Assembly: GCF_002715865.1 (NCBI RefSeq)
Contig: NZ_CP017696.1
Location: 2,046,001-2,110,000 of the forward strand
Direction of reading: 5' to 3'
Source of the DNA: Bifidobacterium asteroides DSM 20089
GTDB taxonomy: Bacteria > Actinomycetota > Actinomycetes > Actinomycetales > Bifidobacteriaceae
Length of the DNA: 64,000 bases
Positions 53,115 to 61,964 of the stretch are shown piece by piece. A model generated the notes under the pieces. It saw only the letters and a program-made list of their open reading frames with translations. It searched no databases and was not told the DNA's origin. The position numbers and the translations under genes are program-made. Each line of letters begins with the position of its first letter. Positions within the stretch are counted from its first letter, which is position 1.

Positions 53115-54422
53115 TCAAAGCTGAATCCTGTGCCCGTTACAGACCACGGTTTTGACGGACCAGTCAGCCGGGTTCAGGAGGAGGAGGTCGGCCGCATAGC
53201 CGGGTGCCAGCAGACCCAGCGGAGCACCGGTGATCGGGTTGGAGCGGTCCAGTCCCAGGGCCCGGGCAGGTGTCAGCGTGGCGGCTTCCACGGCCTGGGG
53301 GGCTGGCAGGCCGATGGCCTGGATAGCTCTGCCGACTGCCACATCCAGGGTCAGGGTTGAGCCGGCGATGGCCCCGTTGGAGGTCAGACGGGCGTGGCCG
53401 CCCTTCACTGTTACATCCAGGGAACCCAGCTTGTAGGCGCCGTCCTCGCAGCCGGTGGCCTCCATGGCGTCGGTGACCAGGGCTATCCGATGGGGGAAGA
53501 GCCTGAAGGCCAGGTCGACGCAGGGGTCCTGCACATGGAAACCGTCGTTGATCAGCTCGGCCGTAACCCGGCGGTCCTCCACGGCGGCTGGAATGGGGCC
53601 CGGCTGACGGTGGTGGATGCCGTTCATGGCGTTGAAAACATGAGTGAGTATACGGGCGCCGGCATCGAATGCGCGGCGGGTCTGGTCATAGTCGGCATCG
53701 CAATGGCCAACCGCAGGCACCACACCGGACTCGGCCAGGCGGGATATGGCCTCGTAGCCATGGTCGCGCTCGGGGGCCAGGGTCACCTGGCGTATGCAAC
53801 CGTCTGCGGCTTCCAGGAGACTGTCGAGAACCGCTGGCTCAGGATCGCGCAGGCACTTGGGATCGTGCGCGCCCTTACGGGAGAGTGCGATGAAAGGCCC
53901 TTCCAAGTGGGCGCCCAGCACGTCGGGCCTGGAGTCCATGACCCGCCTGACCGAGCGCAGGTTGGTGCACATCGTGTCGACCGGATTGGTGATCAGGCTG
54001 AGCACCTGCCTGGTGGTTCCATGGACCATATGGCAGGCCCTGGCTGTGCGAATGGCCTTGTCCCCGTCATCGAAGGAGTGAACCCAGCCGCCGTGGGAGT
54101 GGATGTCGATGAACCCGGGGGTGAGGATGAAGCCGGCTGCGTCGATGAACTCCACACCGTCCGCATTCACGTCATGGGTATCTGATCCAGGCTGGAAGGA
54201 GGGCGGCAGGCTGGGTAGGCCAGCGGCCCTCAGGGCGGATTCCAGACTCTCTCTACCTTGCCCGACCTGCTCAATCCTGCCGCCCAAGGCCAAAATCCAG
54301 CTGTCTTCACTGATGCCTCGGGCATCTATTAGTCTTGCGCCGGTCAGGACAAGGGGATGGGCCGGTCCGTGGAGGGCTGACTCGACCGCGAGCCCCGCCG
54401 ACTCGTATGCTTCCTTGGACAT
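53115..54422 (-). CDS. nagA: N-acetylglucosamine-6-phosphate deacetylase
   Basis: Removes acetate from GlcNAc-6-phosphate. The 435-residue amidohydrolase has PGFIDIHSHGGW (metal site His-x-His), LGAHLEGPFIALSRKGAH (metal Glu and substrate loop), VPAVGHCDADYDQT, THVFNAMNGIHHRQPG and the catalytic Asp in ALVTDAMEATG. It is about 50 residues longer than E. coli NagA, mostly near the N-terminus. It is the last gene of the minus-strand amino-sugar operon, 14 bp after nagB. Confidence 0.95.
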   Translation of the reverse strand: MSKEAYESAGLAVESALHGPAHPLVLTGARLIDARGISEDSWILALGGRIEQVGQGRESLESALRAAGLPSLPPSFQPGSDTHDVNADGVEFIDAAGFILTPGFIDIHSHGGWVHSFDDGDKAIRTARACHMVHGTTRQVLSLITNPVDTMCTNLRSVRRVMDSRPDVLGAHLEGPFIALSRKGAHDPKCLRDPEPAVLDSLLEAADGCIRQVTLAPERDHGYEAISRLAESGVVPAVGHCDADYDQTRRAFDAGARILTHVFNAMNGIHHRQPGPIPAAVEDRRVTAELINDGFHVQDPCVDLAFRLFPHRIALVTDAMEATGCEDGAYKLGSLDVTVKGGHARLTSNGAIAGSTLTLDVAVGRAIQAIGLPAPQAVEAATLTPARALGLDRSNPITGAPLGLLAPGYAADLLLLNPADWSVKTVVCNGHRIQL

Positions 54423-54436
54423 GTTTGGTTTGCCTT

Positions 54437-55225
54437 CTAGATGGACTGCCAGTCAGGCTTGTTGGCATATGCCCACTTGTAGTAGTCGCGGTTGCGCAGG
54501 CGGGATGCGGCGGCCTCGTCCACGATTACGGTGGCATGGGGGTGCATCTGGAGGGCGGAGGCCGGGCAGAAGGATGATATGCCGCCCTCTACGCTCTCGG
54601 CCACGGCTTCTGCCTTCCCGGCACCGAAGGCAAGGAGGACCAGCTGGCGTGCCTTGAGGATGGTCCCGATTCCCTGGGTGATGCAGTGGGTGGGTACCTG
54701 GTCCATGTCATTGTCGAAGAAGCGTGCGTTGTCGATACGGGTCTGTTCGGTAAGGGTCTTGATGCGGGTGCCCGAGGCCAGGGAGGACCCGGGCTCGTTG
54801 AAGCCGATGTGTCCGTCGGTGCCGATGCCCAGAATCTGCAGGTCGACGCCGCCGGCATCCTCGATTGCCTGGTCGTACACGCGGCCAGCGTCCTTGATGG
54901 TGTCCAGGTTTCCATTGGGCACCCTCACCTTGGCAGGATCCAGGCCCAGAGGCTTGACAACGGTTCGGTCGATGGTGGAACGGTAGGACTGCGGGTGGGC
55001 CGGATCCAGCCCCGCGTACTCGTCCAAGGCGAAGCCGCGCACCTGGGAGACGTCGATCTTCTCCTTGCGGACCAGATCGGCAAGCGCTTGGTATGCCGCC
55101 AGGGGGCTGGACCCCGTGGCCAGACCCAGCACGCAGTCAGGCTTGCGCCGGATCAGGTCGGCTGTGTAGCGGGCATAGATTTTGCCGGCTTCCTCCTGGG
55201 ACTTGACGATGATGATTTCGGTCAT
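54437..55225 (-). CDS. nagB: Glucosamine-6-phosphate deaminase
   Basis: Converts glucosamine-6-phosphate to fructose-6-phosphate and ammonia, the entry to the bifid shunt. The 262-residue protein has LGLATGSSPLAAYQAL, FALDEYAGLDPAHPQSY (catalytic Asp), GIGTDGHIGFNEPGSSLASGTR and the His in the same loop. Length is normal for the family. The start overlaps the nagK-like stop by 4 nt, and nagA follows 14 bp downstream. Confidence 0.96.
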   Translation of the reverse strand: MTEIIIVKSQEEAGKIYARYTADLIRRKPDCVLGLATGSSPLAAYQALADLVRKEKIDVSQVRGFALDEYAGLDPAHPQSYRSTIDRTVVKPLGLDPAKVRVPNGNLDTIKDAGRVYDQAIEDAGGVDLQILGIGTDGHIGFNEPGSSLASGTRIKTLTEQTRIDNARFFDNDMDQVPTHCITQGIGTILKARQLVLLAFGAGKAEAVAESVEGGISSFCPASALQMHPHATVIVDEAAASRLRNRDYYKWAYANKPDWQSI

Positions 55226-56328
55226 GATGCGATTTCCTTTCCAATAAAGTCAGATGGGCGACTGTCGGCAGCCATGCGTCCTGCCAAGGCTGCGCCGATG
55301 GCTGCGATGGGCAGGTCTGCCGGGGCCAGACGCAGCCGGTCTGGCAGACTCAGCGAGGCGATGAAGTGGCTGCAGGCTGCACTTCTATTCAGATGTTCGG
55401 TGACCAGATCCAGCAGCGGCTGGCCGATTTTGCTCATGCCGCCGCCCAGGATGATGACTGCGGGATCGATGGTCAGGGCCACAATCTGTACGGCCAGGGC
55501 AATGCCATGGCCGATGATGTCCTGGACTTCCTGGGCGTGCTGGTTCCCTTGGCTTGCCTGGGCAATCAGGTCAGGCATGGGGTGGGCGATTCCCGGCCAA
55601 AGGGCTTCCGCTGCCGAACCTGAGGCCACGGTCTCCAGGCAGCCACACTGGCCGCACTTGCAGGGAAACTGATGGTCATCCACTGAGATGTGGCCAATTT
55701 CGCCGATTGCCCCGCTGGCTCCGTGTTCGATCCGACCCTCTCGAATGATGCCCGCTGCCAGACCGGTGCCTAGGTTGATGAAGGCCACTACGTGGTCGTC
55801 TTGGTCGGGAAGGGCCCTGGGCCCATCACGTCCAGGCTCTGATGCGGGGCGTCGGGACTGGTCCCGGGCAGCCTCGGAGTGGGGTGTGGTTCCAGGGGCC
55901 ACCAGTGTGTCATCGGCCTGCGATGCGGCTCCCAGTGCAGCGATGTTGACATCGTTCTCGACGCGGACAGGTAGGCCGGTCGCCCTGGCGACGGCAGGGC
56001 CCAGAGCCATGTGACGGATGCCCAGGTTGACCGCGTCATCCACTATTCCCCGGTTGGCATCCACACGTCCCGGGATGCCTAGGCCCACGGTGGCCGTACC
56101 CTGGTTCGGGCCCAACTGATCCAGCAGGTGGCGGATAAGCGTCACCGTGTCGTCATAAACCGCTTGGTTTCCCTCGCGCGTGGGGATTCGAAAGCTGGCC
56201 AGCATGTGCTTGTCGCCATCCATGGCCACGCCTTCGATCTTGGTACCGCCAATGTCAATTCCTAGGCTGATCGGGCCAGCCTGGACGCTATCTGTATCCG
56301 CCTCGGGATGCGGGGTCGATGCTGCCAT
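55222..56328 (-). CDS. ROK-family sugar kinase, N-acetylglucosamine or N-acetylmannosamine kinase
   Basis: Predicted amino-sugar kinase. The start is ATG 56328 (MAASTPHPEADTD), 5 bp after the epimerase stop; the upstream frame lies inside the epimerase gene. The 368-residue product has the ATP loop GIDIGGTKIEGVAM, VRVENDVNIAALG, FINLGTGLAAGII, the zinc cluster CKCGQCGCLETVASG and VIILGGGMSKIG. A 45-residue insert rich in Arg, Pro and Asp sits after LGAASQADDTLVAPG. In this operon it would phosphorylate GlcNAc or ManNAc, giving the nagA substrate. Confidence 0.85.
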   Translation of the reverse strand: MAASTPHPEADTDSVQAGPISLGIDIGGTKIEGVAMDGDKHMLASFRIPTREGNQAVYDDTVTLIRHLLDQLGPNQGTATVGLGIPGRVDANRGIVDDAVNLGIRHMALGPAVARATGLPVRVENDVNIAALGAASQADDTLVAPGTTPHSEAARDQSRRPASEPGRDGPRALPDQDDHVVAFINLGTGLAAGIIREGRIEHGASGAIGEIGHISVDDHQFPCKCGQCGCLETVASGSAAEALWPGIAHPMPDLIAQASQGNQHAQEVQDIIGHGIALAVQIVALTIDPAVIILGGGMSKIGQPLLDLVTEHLNRSAACSHFIASLSLPDRLRLAPADLPIAAIGAALAGRMAADSRPSDFIGKEIAS

Positions 56329-56333
56329 GGATT

Positions 56334-57638
56334 TCAGTGGGCCTGATCCTGGTCCGTCCGTCCCTGTCCACAGGCCTTCTTGACGGCCGTGGCGATGGAG
56401 ACCGCCGGGTCGTTGTAGGGGATCAGGGTGGACTGGAAGGCATGGTAGAGGTCGGACTTGCCGGGCCAGACCGTGCCGATCACGTGGTTGTCGGCATCCA
56501 GCTGATGCCACCAGGACCCGCCCTGGTGGTCAATTAGGTAGTGGTCTACGTAGCTGCAGAAGGTGGCGTACCAGTCAGCGTAGGTAGTCTTGCCGGTGGC
56601 TGCGTAGAGGGTGGACGAGGTGTTCAGGGCCTCGGCCAGGGTCCAGTGCATGCGGTCGTGGACTACAGGGTGGCCCTGCCAGTCCGTGGTGTAGACCAGG
56701 CCCTCGGCCCCGTCGACGGCCCAGCCATCCTCCACTGCCCTGGCGAACAGGTGCTCGGCTGCCTCGATATAGCGGCGACGGTCGGCCTCCTGATTGAACC
56801 TGCCCAGGGCGTACTGGGTGATCAGCCTGGCCCATTCGATTCCGTGGCCCGGCGTAGCTCCATAGGGTTTGAACTGGTCGGCCTTGTTGTCCTGGTTGTA
56901 GTTCAGGTCGGCCTGCCAGTCGCTGTTGAAATGCTCAGGGATGCGCCACTGGTTGTTCTCGGCCCACCCGATGACCTGGTCGATGATGCGGCCGGCGCGC
57001 TCGCGGTAGTCTTCCTTGCCGGTGGCATCGGCCACGGCCAGGAAGGCCTCGGTGCTGTGCATGTTGGCGTTGAGCCCCCGGTAGGGGTCCAGCTGCGTGA
57101 AGCCGCTGTCCCAGGTATCGACGGCCAGGCCCTTCTCGTCATCCCAGAAGTAGCGGTTGAAGATCTCCAGTGCCTGGTCCAGCAGGTCCTGCCCATCGGG
57201 GTCGCCCGCCAGCATGGACGAGGAAGCGGCTAGGACTACGAAGGCGTGGGTGTAGCAGGACTTGCCGCTCTCGGGCTGGCCCTGCCAGGAGACCGAGGGG
57301 TACCAGCCGCCATGTTCGTCGTCGTGCAGGTTGCCTTGGAGGGCCTGGACGCCACGATGAACCAGCTCTGATGCGCCCGGGTATCCCAGGAGGCTGCCGA
57401 TGGCGTAGACGTGGGTCATTCTGCAGGTGATCCAGGTCTGGATTCCCTGGTCCGGGTCGATGCTGCCGTCGTCATTGAGCCAGCCGGCACCGCCCTGCTC
57501 GGTAGGGAACCCTCGTCCGAAGTCCAGGAAGCCATAGGTCTGCGAGGCCATGAAGATGCGGTTGGCCTCGTTGCCCAGCAGGTATCGGGGATTTATGGCG
57601 GACGGTGAGACTCCCGAATGGTTCGGTGTCGTGGTCAT
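56334..57638 (-). CDS. AGE-family N-acylglucosamine 2-epimerase/isomerase
   Basis: Alpha/alpha-barrel epimerase of 434 residues with ASQTYGFLDFGRGFP, TWITCRMTHVYAIGSLLG, NMHSTEAFLAVADATG, GHGIEWARLI and the late MHWTLAEALNTSSTLYAATG and SWWHQLDADNHVIGTVWPGKSDLYHA, where the His residues of the family site lie. It may interconvert GlcNAc and ManNAc or act on mannose or a related sugar; the WPGKSDLYHAFQS end also resembles mannose isomerases and YihS. AAAGGAG precedes the ATG. It is the first gene of the operon. Confidence 0.85.
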   Translation of the reverse strand: MTTTPNHSGVSPSAINPRYLLGNEANRIFMASQTYGFLDFGRGFPTEQGGAGWLNDDGSIDPDQGIQTWITCRMTHVYAIGSLLGYPGASELVHRGVQALQGNLHDDEHGGWYPSVSWQGQPESGKSCYTHAFVVLAASSSMLAGDPDGQDLLDQALEIFNRYFWDDEKGLAVDTWDSGFTQLDPYRGLNANMHSTEAFLAVADATGKEDYRERAGRIIDQVIGWAENNQWRIPEHFNSDWQADLNYNQDNKADQFKPYGATPGHGIEWARLITQYALGRFNQEADRRRYIEAAEHLFARAVEDGWAVDGAEGLVYTTDWQGHPVVHDRMHWTLAEALNTSSTLYAATGKTTYADWYATFCSYVDHYLIDHQGGSWWHQLDADNHVIGTVWPGKSDLYHAFQSTLIPYNDPAVSIATAVKKACGQGRTDQDQAH

Positions 57639-57694
57639 GGCGATCGCTCCTTTGCTCAGCGGGGGATGCAGCTGTTTCTGGTATCTGTTTACAG

Positions 57695-57714
57695 CCTAAC
57701 ACGTAATTGTTAGG
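57695..57714. promoter_or_regulatory. Palindromic operator upstream of the amino-sugar operon
   Basis: CCTAACA-N6-TGTTAGG, perfect 7-bp arms, lies 57 bp upstream of the epimerase start in the 297-bp divergent region between it and the ROK regulator. It is the likely binding site of that ROK protein. I see no strong promoter match beside it. Confidence 0.65.
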
Positions 57715-57935
57715 AAACTGAACTTTTTACTGGCTGTACCCGTTTTCTTGCTCACGATGCTAGTGGGCAGTCCTGAAAACGAACCGCTTTGGTGCCGCAA
57801 TGACGAGGTATGGACCTGCCCGAGCAAGGAAGTTTACAATATAAGTAGCAAGCATGGATGGGCATGATCACGGGGTTCAAGGCCCAATCCCCATGGCGGG
57901 TCCCCGTTCCCGCATTATCTATCGTCAGGCGAATC

Positions 57936-59054
57936 ATGACCAGCAATACCGGTAACCTGTCCAAGGCGCTGCCCAAGTCGGTGCGGCACCACAACCGAGC
58001 CATTCTGCTCAGGCTGCTCTACCCCGATGTCAGTATGACCAGGGCTGATCTGGCCCGCGCATCAGGGCTGACCAGGGTCGCCATATCAGACATCGTGGCC
58101 GAGCTGCTGGGCGAGCATCTGCTCATGGAAGTGGGTTATAGCAAATCCACTGGGCCGGGCAAGCGGGGACGGCTGCTGCGCATCAATCCCGATGGGCGCA
58201 GCATCCTGGCTCTGGACCTTTCCACGCCCTACGTCTTCAGGGGGGCGGTGCTCAACCTGACCGGGCAGGTGGCGGCGCGTGAGGAGATCCCGCTGACCGC
58301 TGACGGCAAGGTCCCCCTGGATTTGGTGGGGGAGCTGGCCGATTCTTTGATGCAGCGTGCAGCCCACCCCATCATGGGTATCGGCGTATCCAGTCCCGGC
58401 ATTGTCAGCGCTGAAGGTGTGGTGGATGATGCCACCAACCTGGGCTGGGTTCAGACCGACCTGCGTGGCTATCTGCATGAGAAGACAGGCCTGGAGGTGA
58501 CTGTCAACAACGATGCCAACAATGAGGTCCTGGCTGAGCAGCAGTTTGGCTCGGGCCAGTCCGACCTGCTTCTGGTCCATCTGGGCGACGGGGTTGGGGC
58601 AGGGTTGCTGGTTTCCGGCGAGCTGGTGACCGGTTGCAATCGCGCGGCCGGCGAGATCGGCCATGTGGTGGTGGACCCCACCGGTCCTCAGTGCCGCTGC
58701 GGCAAACGCGGCTGCCTGGAATCGCTGATTACCGTTCCCAAGCTGACTGCTGCAATAGATCGGGACCCTGACAATCTGGCCAGCATTTTGCGCCGAGCTG
58801 GTGAACTGCTGGGCCGCGTTCTGACTATTCCCGCAGGCCTTATGGACATCCCTCGAGTAGCTGTCCTAGGCGACTCCAGAGTGGTCAACCGCATCTTCCT
58901 GAGCGCCATGGAGAAGACCATGAACGAAGCTCTGGCTGCTGATTTCCGACGCCCCCTGGTGATTGACCGCTCGGCCTTGGGCGAGGATGCCGCCTTGCTC
59001 GGGGCCTGCTCCACAGTGGTGGCCGACCTGATCGAGCCTGATGGCACTATCTGA
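57936..59054 (+). CDS. ROK-family transcriptional regulator, NagC/Mlc-like
   Basis: Repressor of the amino-sugar operon by position. I start it at ATG 57936 (MTSNTGNLSKALPKS); a longer form would begin at 57858. The 372-residue product has an N-terminal winged helix (SMTRADLARASGLTRVAISDIVAELL) and a ROK domain with VNNDANNEVLAEQQFG, VHLGDGVGAGLLVSGELV and the intact zinc cluster CRCGKRGCLESL. That intact cluster is in contrast to the ROK protein at 29-30 kb. It is divergent from the nag operon, with the palindrome between. Confidence 0.87.
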   Translation: MTSNTGNLSKALPKSVRHHNRAILLRLLYPDVSMTRADLARASGLTRVAISDIVAELLGEHLLMEVGYSKSTGPGKRGRLLRINPDGRSILALDLSTPYVFRGAVLNLTGQVAAREEIPLTADGKVPLDLVGELADSLMQRAAHPIMGIGVSSPGIVSAEGVVDDATNLGWVQTDLRGYLHEKTGLEVTVNNDANNEVLAEQQFGSGQSDLLLVHLGDGVGAGLLVSGELVTGCNRAAGEIGHVVVDPTGPQCRCGKRGCLESLITVPKLTAAIDRDPDNLASILRRAGELLGRVLTIPAGLMDIPRVAVLGDSRVVNRIFLSAMEKTMNEALAADFRRPLVIDRSALGEDAALLGACSTVVADLIEPDGTI

Positions 59055-59177
59055 AAGTGGATTGAAGGCCTGTCACGCAACTGCGACTGGAATTGGTGAT
59101 TCGCGCACATCGCCGAGACCTGCTATTATGGTGACTCACATGCGGTTGGCCGGGGCCTGACCCCGGTAGCCGGATTT

Positions 59178-59248
59178 GCGGGCGTAGTTCATTGGTAGAA
59201 TGGAAGCTTCCCAAGCTTCAGAGGCGGGTCCGATTCCCGTCGCCCGCT
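59178..59248 (+). tRNA. tRNA-Gly (anticodon CCC)
   Basis: A 71-nt cloverleaf: acceptor GCGGGCG/CGCCCGC, D arm GTAGTTCATTGGTAGAAT, anticodon stem GAAGC/GCTTC around loop TTCCCAA, T arm GCGGGTCCGATTCCCGT. CCA is not encoded. A TATTAT -10-like hexamer lies at 59124-59129. Confidence 0.93.
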
Positions 59249-59280
59249 CTCTTTTCTAGAAAATCGCCATCAGCATTGAC

Positions 59281-59418
59281 ATGTGGCTTTGGGAAGTTTT
59301 CAACTTTGGCAAAGATAAGTTCTTGAGCGCATCTGGAGCTGACCGGCCTCATGCTAAGGATGGAGCCGAAACCCTTGCTCGAGCGTATGCTGCGTTCCTT
59401 GCGAATCCAGATTGTTAG
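59281..59418 (+). CDS. Small ORF of unknown function downstream of tRNA-Gly
   Basis: ATG to TAG, 45 residues, starting MWLWEVFNFGKDKFLS and ending AYAAFLANPDC. The frame uses mixed third positions unlike the strongly GC-rich neighbours. There is no ribosome site. It may be a small gene, or the remnant of a larger one left beside the tRNA. I do not recognise it. Confidence 0.25.
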   Translation: MWLWEVFNFGKDKFLSASGADRPHAKDGAETLARAYAAFLANPDC

Positions 59419-59477
59419 ACATTTGATGAAGCTGATTGATTTATAGGCGGTGAGCGAGCGTCAGCATCAGCGTTTAC

Positions 59478-59915
59478 TCACAGGGGAATATCGCTGACGT
59501 CTATCGAGAGGAACAGTACCCCAGCCAGACTATGCAGCAAGACGATCAACGTCACTAAAACAAGCAGGATTTTTGTGACGACGTTCCACCATTTCCGTGC
59601 TTTGCGCGACTTCCGTTTATACAAGGCAACTATATGGACAATGCCGCTTATCAGCCAGCAGACAAGCCCCACAATAGTGGTCGCAATTATCCTGTTCACC
59701 CAAGTGTCCGAGGCAAAATCAACGGCATACGGGAATGCCATAAAGAACTCAATGGGAGTTCTGCTATACCAGCCCCAGCTCATTGGCAGTAACAGAACCA
59801 GGCCTAGAAGCCATAGGACAAGGTCGGCATGAGCGGGTACATGGATCATGCGGCGAAGGTCGGTCTTCTCCGTATCCTCGCCTGTTTTATCCGATTTCCG
59901 TCCCCTGCATGCCAT
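59478..59915 (-). CDS. Small membrane protein of unknown function
   Basis: The 145-residue product from ATG 59915 (MACRGRKSDKTGEDTEK) has four predicted membrane segments: VLWLLGLVLLLPMSWGW, a stretch around FFMAFPYAVDF, IIATTIVGLVCWLISGIVHIV, and ILLVLVTLIVLLHSLAGVLF. A basic loop KRKSRKARKWW lies between the third and fourth. The frame is open upstream to 60095, but that part has lower coding character. Third-position GC is lower than in neighbours. Not recognised; likely accessory. Confidence 0.55.
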   Translation of the reverse strand: MACRGRKSDKTGEDTEKTDLRRMIHVPAHADLVLWLLGLVLLLPMSWGWYSRTPIEFFMAFPYAVDFASDTWVNRIIATTIVGLVCWLISGIVHIVALYKRKSRKARKWWNVVTKILLVLVTLIVLLHSLAGVLFLSIDVSDIPL

Positions 59916-60698
59916 AGCCGCAAGGCTACAGCATCTGTAGGTATGAAGAGCCACATGCAGACGCTTCCTTACATTCCCCGTCAATCTTGTTCCACTTGAC
60001 CGCCAGTTTTCACTGAAGAGTTTCTCATCTGTGAAAGATCTGACTGTGTAATCCTCGAGGAGACGACTACGGCCAAAGACGGTACGAACCGTCACGGGGT
60101 CTCATTTGTGTCCTCGCATCTGATTAAGGCGTGTGTGCAGATTTTTGCACGTTGCATCCAATGTGAGGAAGCTATATCGGAGTTTGATTTGTAGGTAGGA
60201 AATCCATGACGTGGCGCATGCCAACGCTAATCGCGACTATTCTGGCGGGCTGACACCGCTTTGCTCCAGGCATTCGCACCGGCAAGAGCCGGGCACCATT
60301 AACGATTCCTGGGCATACCGGCTTCGCACCGGCGGAGCAATCATGTCTTCGATTTCGAACAGTAACATGCTCAAATCCGCGGAATCTCAAAGTTAAGGCA
60401 GATGGATCCATCCCAGGCCATGCATCCAAATGGGTTACAGCACATCCATAGTTTCGCCCCACTTGAATTACCTCATGGGAATTGCTCTGGTCATTTTTAT
60501 TTTCTTGTTTTTGTCCGTAATTGATGCTTCTGCATCTGGACTAAAAGTTGCAAGGCTGGCAACGGCGGCGAAAAGTCCTTTCCGGCTTCATCTTCGGTGA
60601 ACAATATTCCAGGAAATTCTGGAGTGTCGAAGCACGGTGCCCCAGGTCAGGCAGTGGAAGATGAGGGGGTACAGGGAAGTATGGAAAGGACGGCCATC
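59916..60698. other. Gene-poor AT-richer stretch
   Basis: This 780-bp stretch has no recognisable long gene. It holds two direct copies of TTCGCACCGGC, near 60274 and 60325, and a possible 41-residue hydrophobic peptide gene (60475-60600). Base composition is lower in GC than the rest of the window. Together with the tRNA-Gly at 59178 it may be an eroded insertion site; no integrase or att duplication is visible. Confidence 0.45.
60475..60600 (+). CDS. Possible small hydrophobic peptide
   Basis: ATG to TGA, 41 residues, beginning MGIALVIFIFLFLSVIDASASG and ending in a basic tail. The profile (short hydrophobic helix plus Arg/Lys-rich end) is that of small membrane peptides. No ribosome site is seen and the frame may be chance. 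Confidence 0.2.
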   Translation: MGIALVIFIFLFLSVIDASASGLKVARLATAAKSPFRLHLR

Positions 60699-60932
60699 AT
60701 GGCTGATTATCACGTGCAATACGACGGGGATCGCGATCTCTGGACAGTCAAGCGGGCCGGAGCCTCACGCGCCTCCCGCACCTTCGCAACCAAGGCGGAG
60801 GCCACCAAGCAGGCCAAGGTCTTTGCAGACCGGTCCGGCGGCGGTGAAGTCAACATCCATAACAAGGGTGGCAACAAAATACGCGACAAGCGCACCATAG
60901 GCAAGAAGGATCCCCGAGACATCAAGGGCTGA
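60699..60932 (+). CDS. DUF2188-domain protein
   Basis: Small protein of 77 residues from ATG 60699 (MADYHVQYDGDRD) after GGAAAGGAC. It matches the DUF2188 pattern: W-VKRAGASRASRTFATKAEATKQAKVFADRSGGGEVNIHNKGGNKIRDKRTIG. Function of the family is unknown. The upstream part of the frame lacks coding character. The gene stands alone. Confidence 0.82.
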   Translation: MADYHVQYDGDRDLWTVKRAGASRASRTFATKAEATKQAKVFADRSGGGEVNIHNKGGNKIRDKRTIGKKDPRDIKG

Positions 60933-61132
60933 AGTCCAACTGAAATTTGGGATCTTTCGCCGCCATCGGATTTGTGCGGGGGCCGTGGGTCGTGGCGATG
61001 AGCGACTATGCCTAATTATGCCCTTCCATTAGCGCGGCAGGATGTTGGGATGGTGAAGCATTGGCCGCCGTCGCTGGTCTGTATGTGTCCGCCCCCATAG
61101 ACTGAAACCAACCGTGAAAGGTGGCGAGGTCG

Positions 61133-61942
61133 ATGGCCGATGGATTCAACCAGCTGGATCAGCGGCTGGCGGACAGCGGGTATGACGAGGGTCTGCCAGC
61201 CTCCTACCCTCCTCGCCCGGATATTGATGAGCGTCCCATTCAGATAGCCCATGCCAACATTTGGAGTCGGTTTGCGGCGGTTACGGGGCTGGTCTCGGCC
61301 CTGGCGGGCGCGGCCTTGCTGGCCCACGCCATAGCACCCTCCAGGCTGGGGGTCATAGGTCAGGTGGGCATCTCGGCTTGGGTGGGTGTCTCCGTCGCCT
61401 TTGCCCTTTTGACCTTGATTCTGGTCGTCATAGCCCGTCACTCCGGACCAGTCCCGAACCGGCCATCGGTAGGTTCGGCGGGCATTATTCTTCTGATATG
61501 CGGAATGCTCTTGACCTTGGCAGGCTTGCTTATTGCCAGCTCCTCCCCCAAGGGCATCATCAAGGCCCCTGCGCGTGACGACGCGCCCATCGGCTCGCCC
61601 CAGGCCATGACCGACGGTATCGACAAGGCTGTTGGCCAGTGTGCCTCCGGCTGGCATGATGTCAGCCTGGGCGGGTATGTGGGCATCTCCCAAGCCCAGT
61701 ATTGCACGGATACGACCATGGCCTACGTGGTCTTCGACAACGATTCAGCGGCAACCCTGGCCAAGGGGCCTATCCGCGCCCGCGTGCCTGACCTGCTCTC
61801 CCGCTACGGAGGTGGGTTGCAGCCCCAGGATCTATGGGTGCTGACCGGCAAGCGCTGGATGGTGGTGGGCAGCAGGACCCAGGTGACGGAAGTGCAGGGC
61901 CAGTGGGGTGGCCAGGTCGAGCCGTTCATGGGCCGGGATTGA
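61133..61942 (+). CDS. Membrane protein of unknown function
   Basis: The 269-residue product from ATG 61133 (MADGFNQLDQRLADSG) has a hydrophilic N-terminus, three or four helices (about 44-66, 75-98, 110-135) and a C-terminal soluble domain (about 140-269). The latter starts after a KGIIKAPARDDAP linker and contains two Cys (GQCASGWHD, QYCTDTTM) that may pair. The soluble domain resembles conserved extracellular actinobacterial domains but I do not recognise the family. It is 22 bp upstream of the esterase gene. Confidence 0.7.
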   Translation: MADGFNQLDQRLADSGYDEGLPASYPPRPDIDERPIQIAHANIWSRFAAVTGLVSALAGAALLAHAIAPSRLGVIGQVGISAWVGVSVAFALLTLILVVIARHSGPVPNRPSVGSAGIILLICGMLLTLAGLLIASSSPKGIIKAPARDDAPIGSPQAMTDGIDKAVGQCASGWHDVSLGGYVGISQAQYCTDTTMAYVVFDNDSAATLAKGPIRARVPDLLSRYGGGLQPQDLWVLTGKRWMVVGSRTQVTEVQGQWGGQVEPFMGRD

Positions 61943-61964
61943 ATGACCGGACCGGTCGACTATC

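Noticed and set aside
60211-60396. 61-codon plus-strand frame in the gene-poor stretch
   Set aside because: No ribosome site, no conserved pattern, and it spans the repeated TTCGCACCGGC segments.
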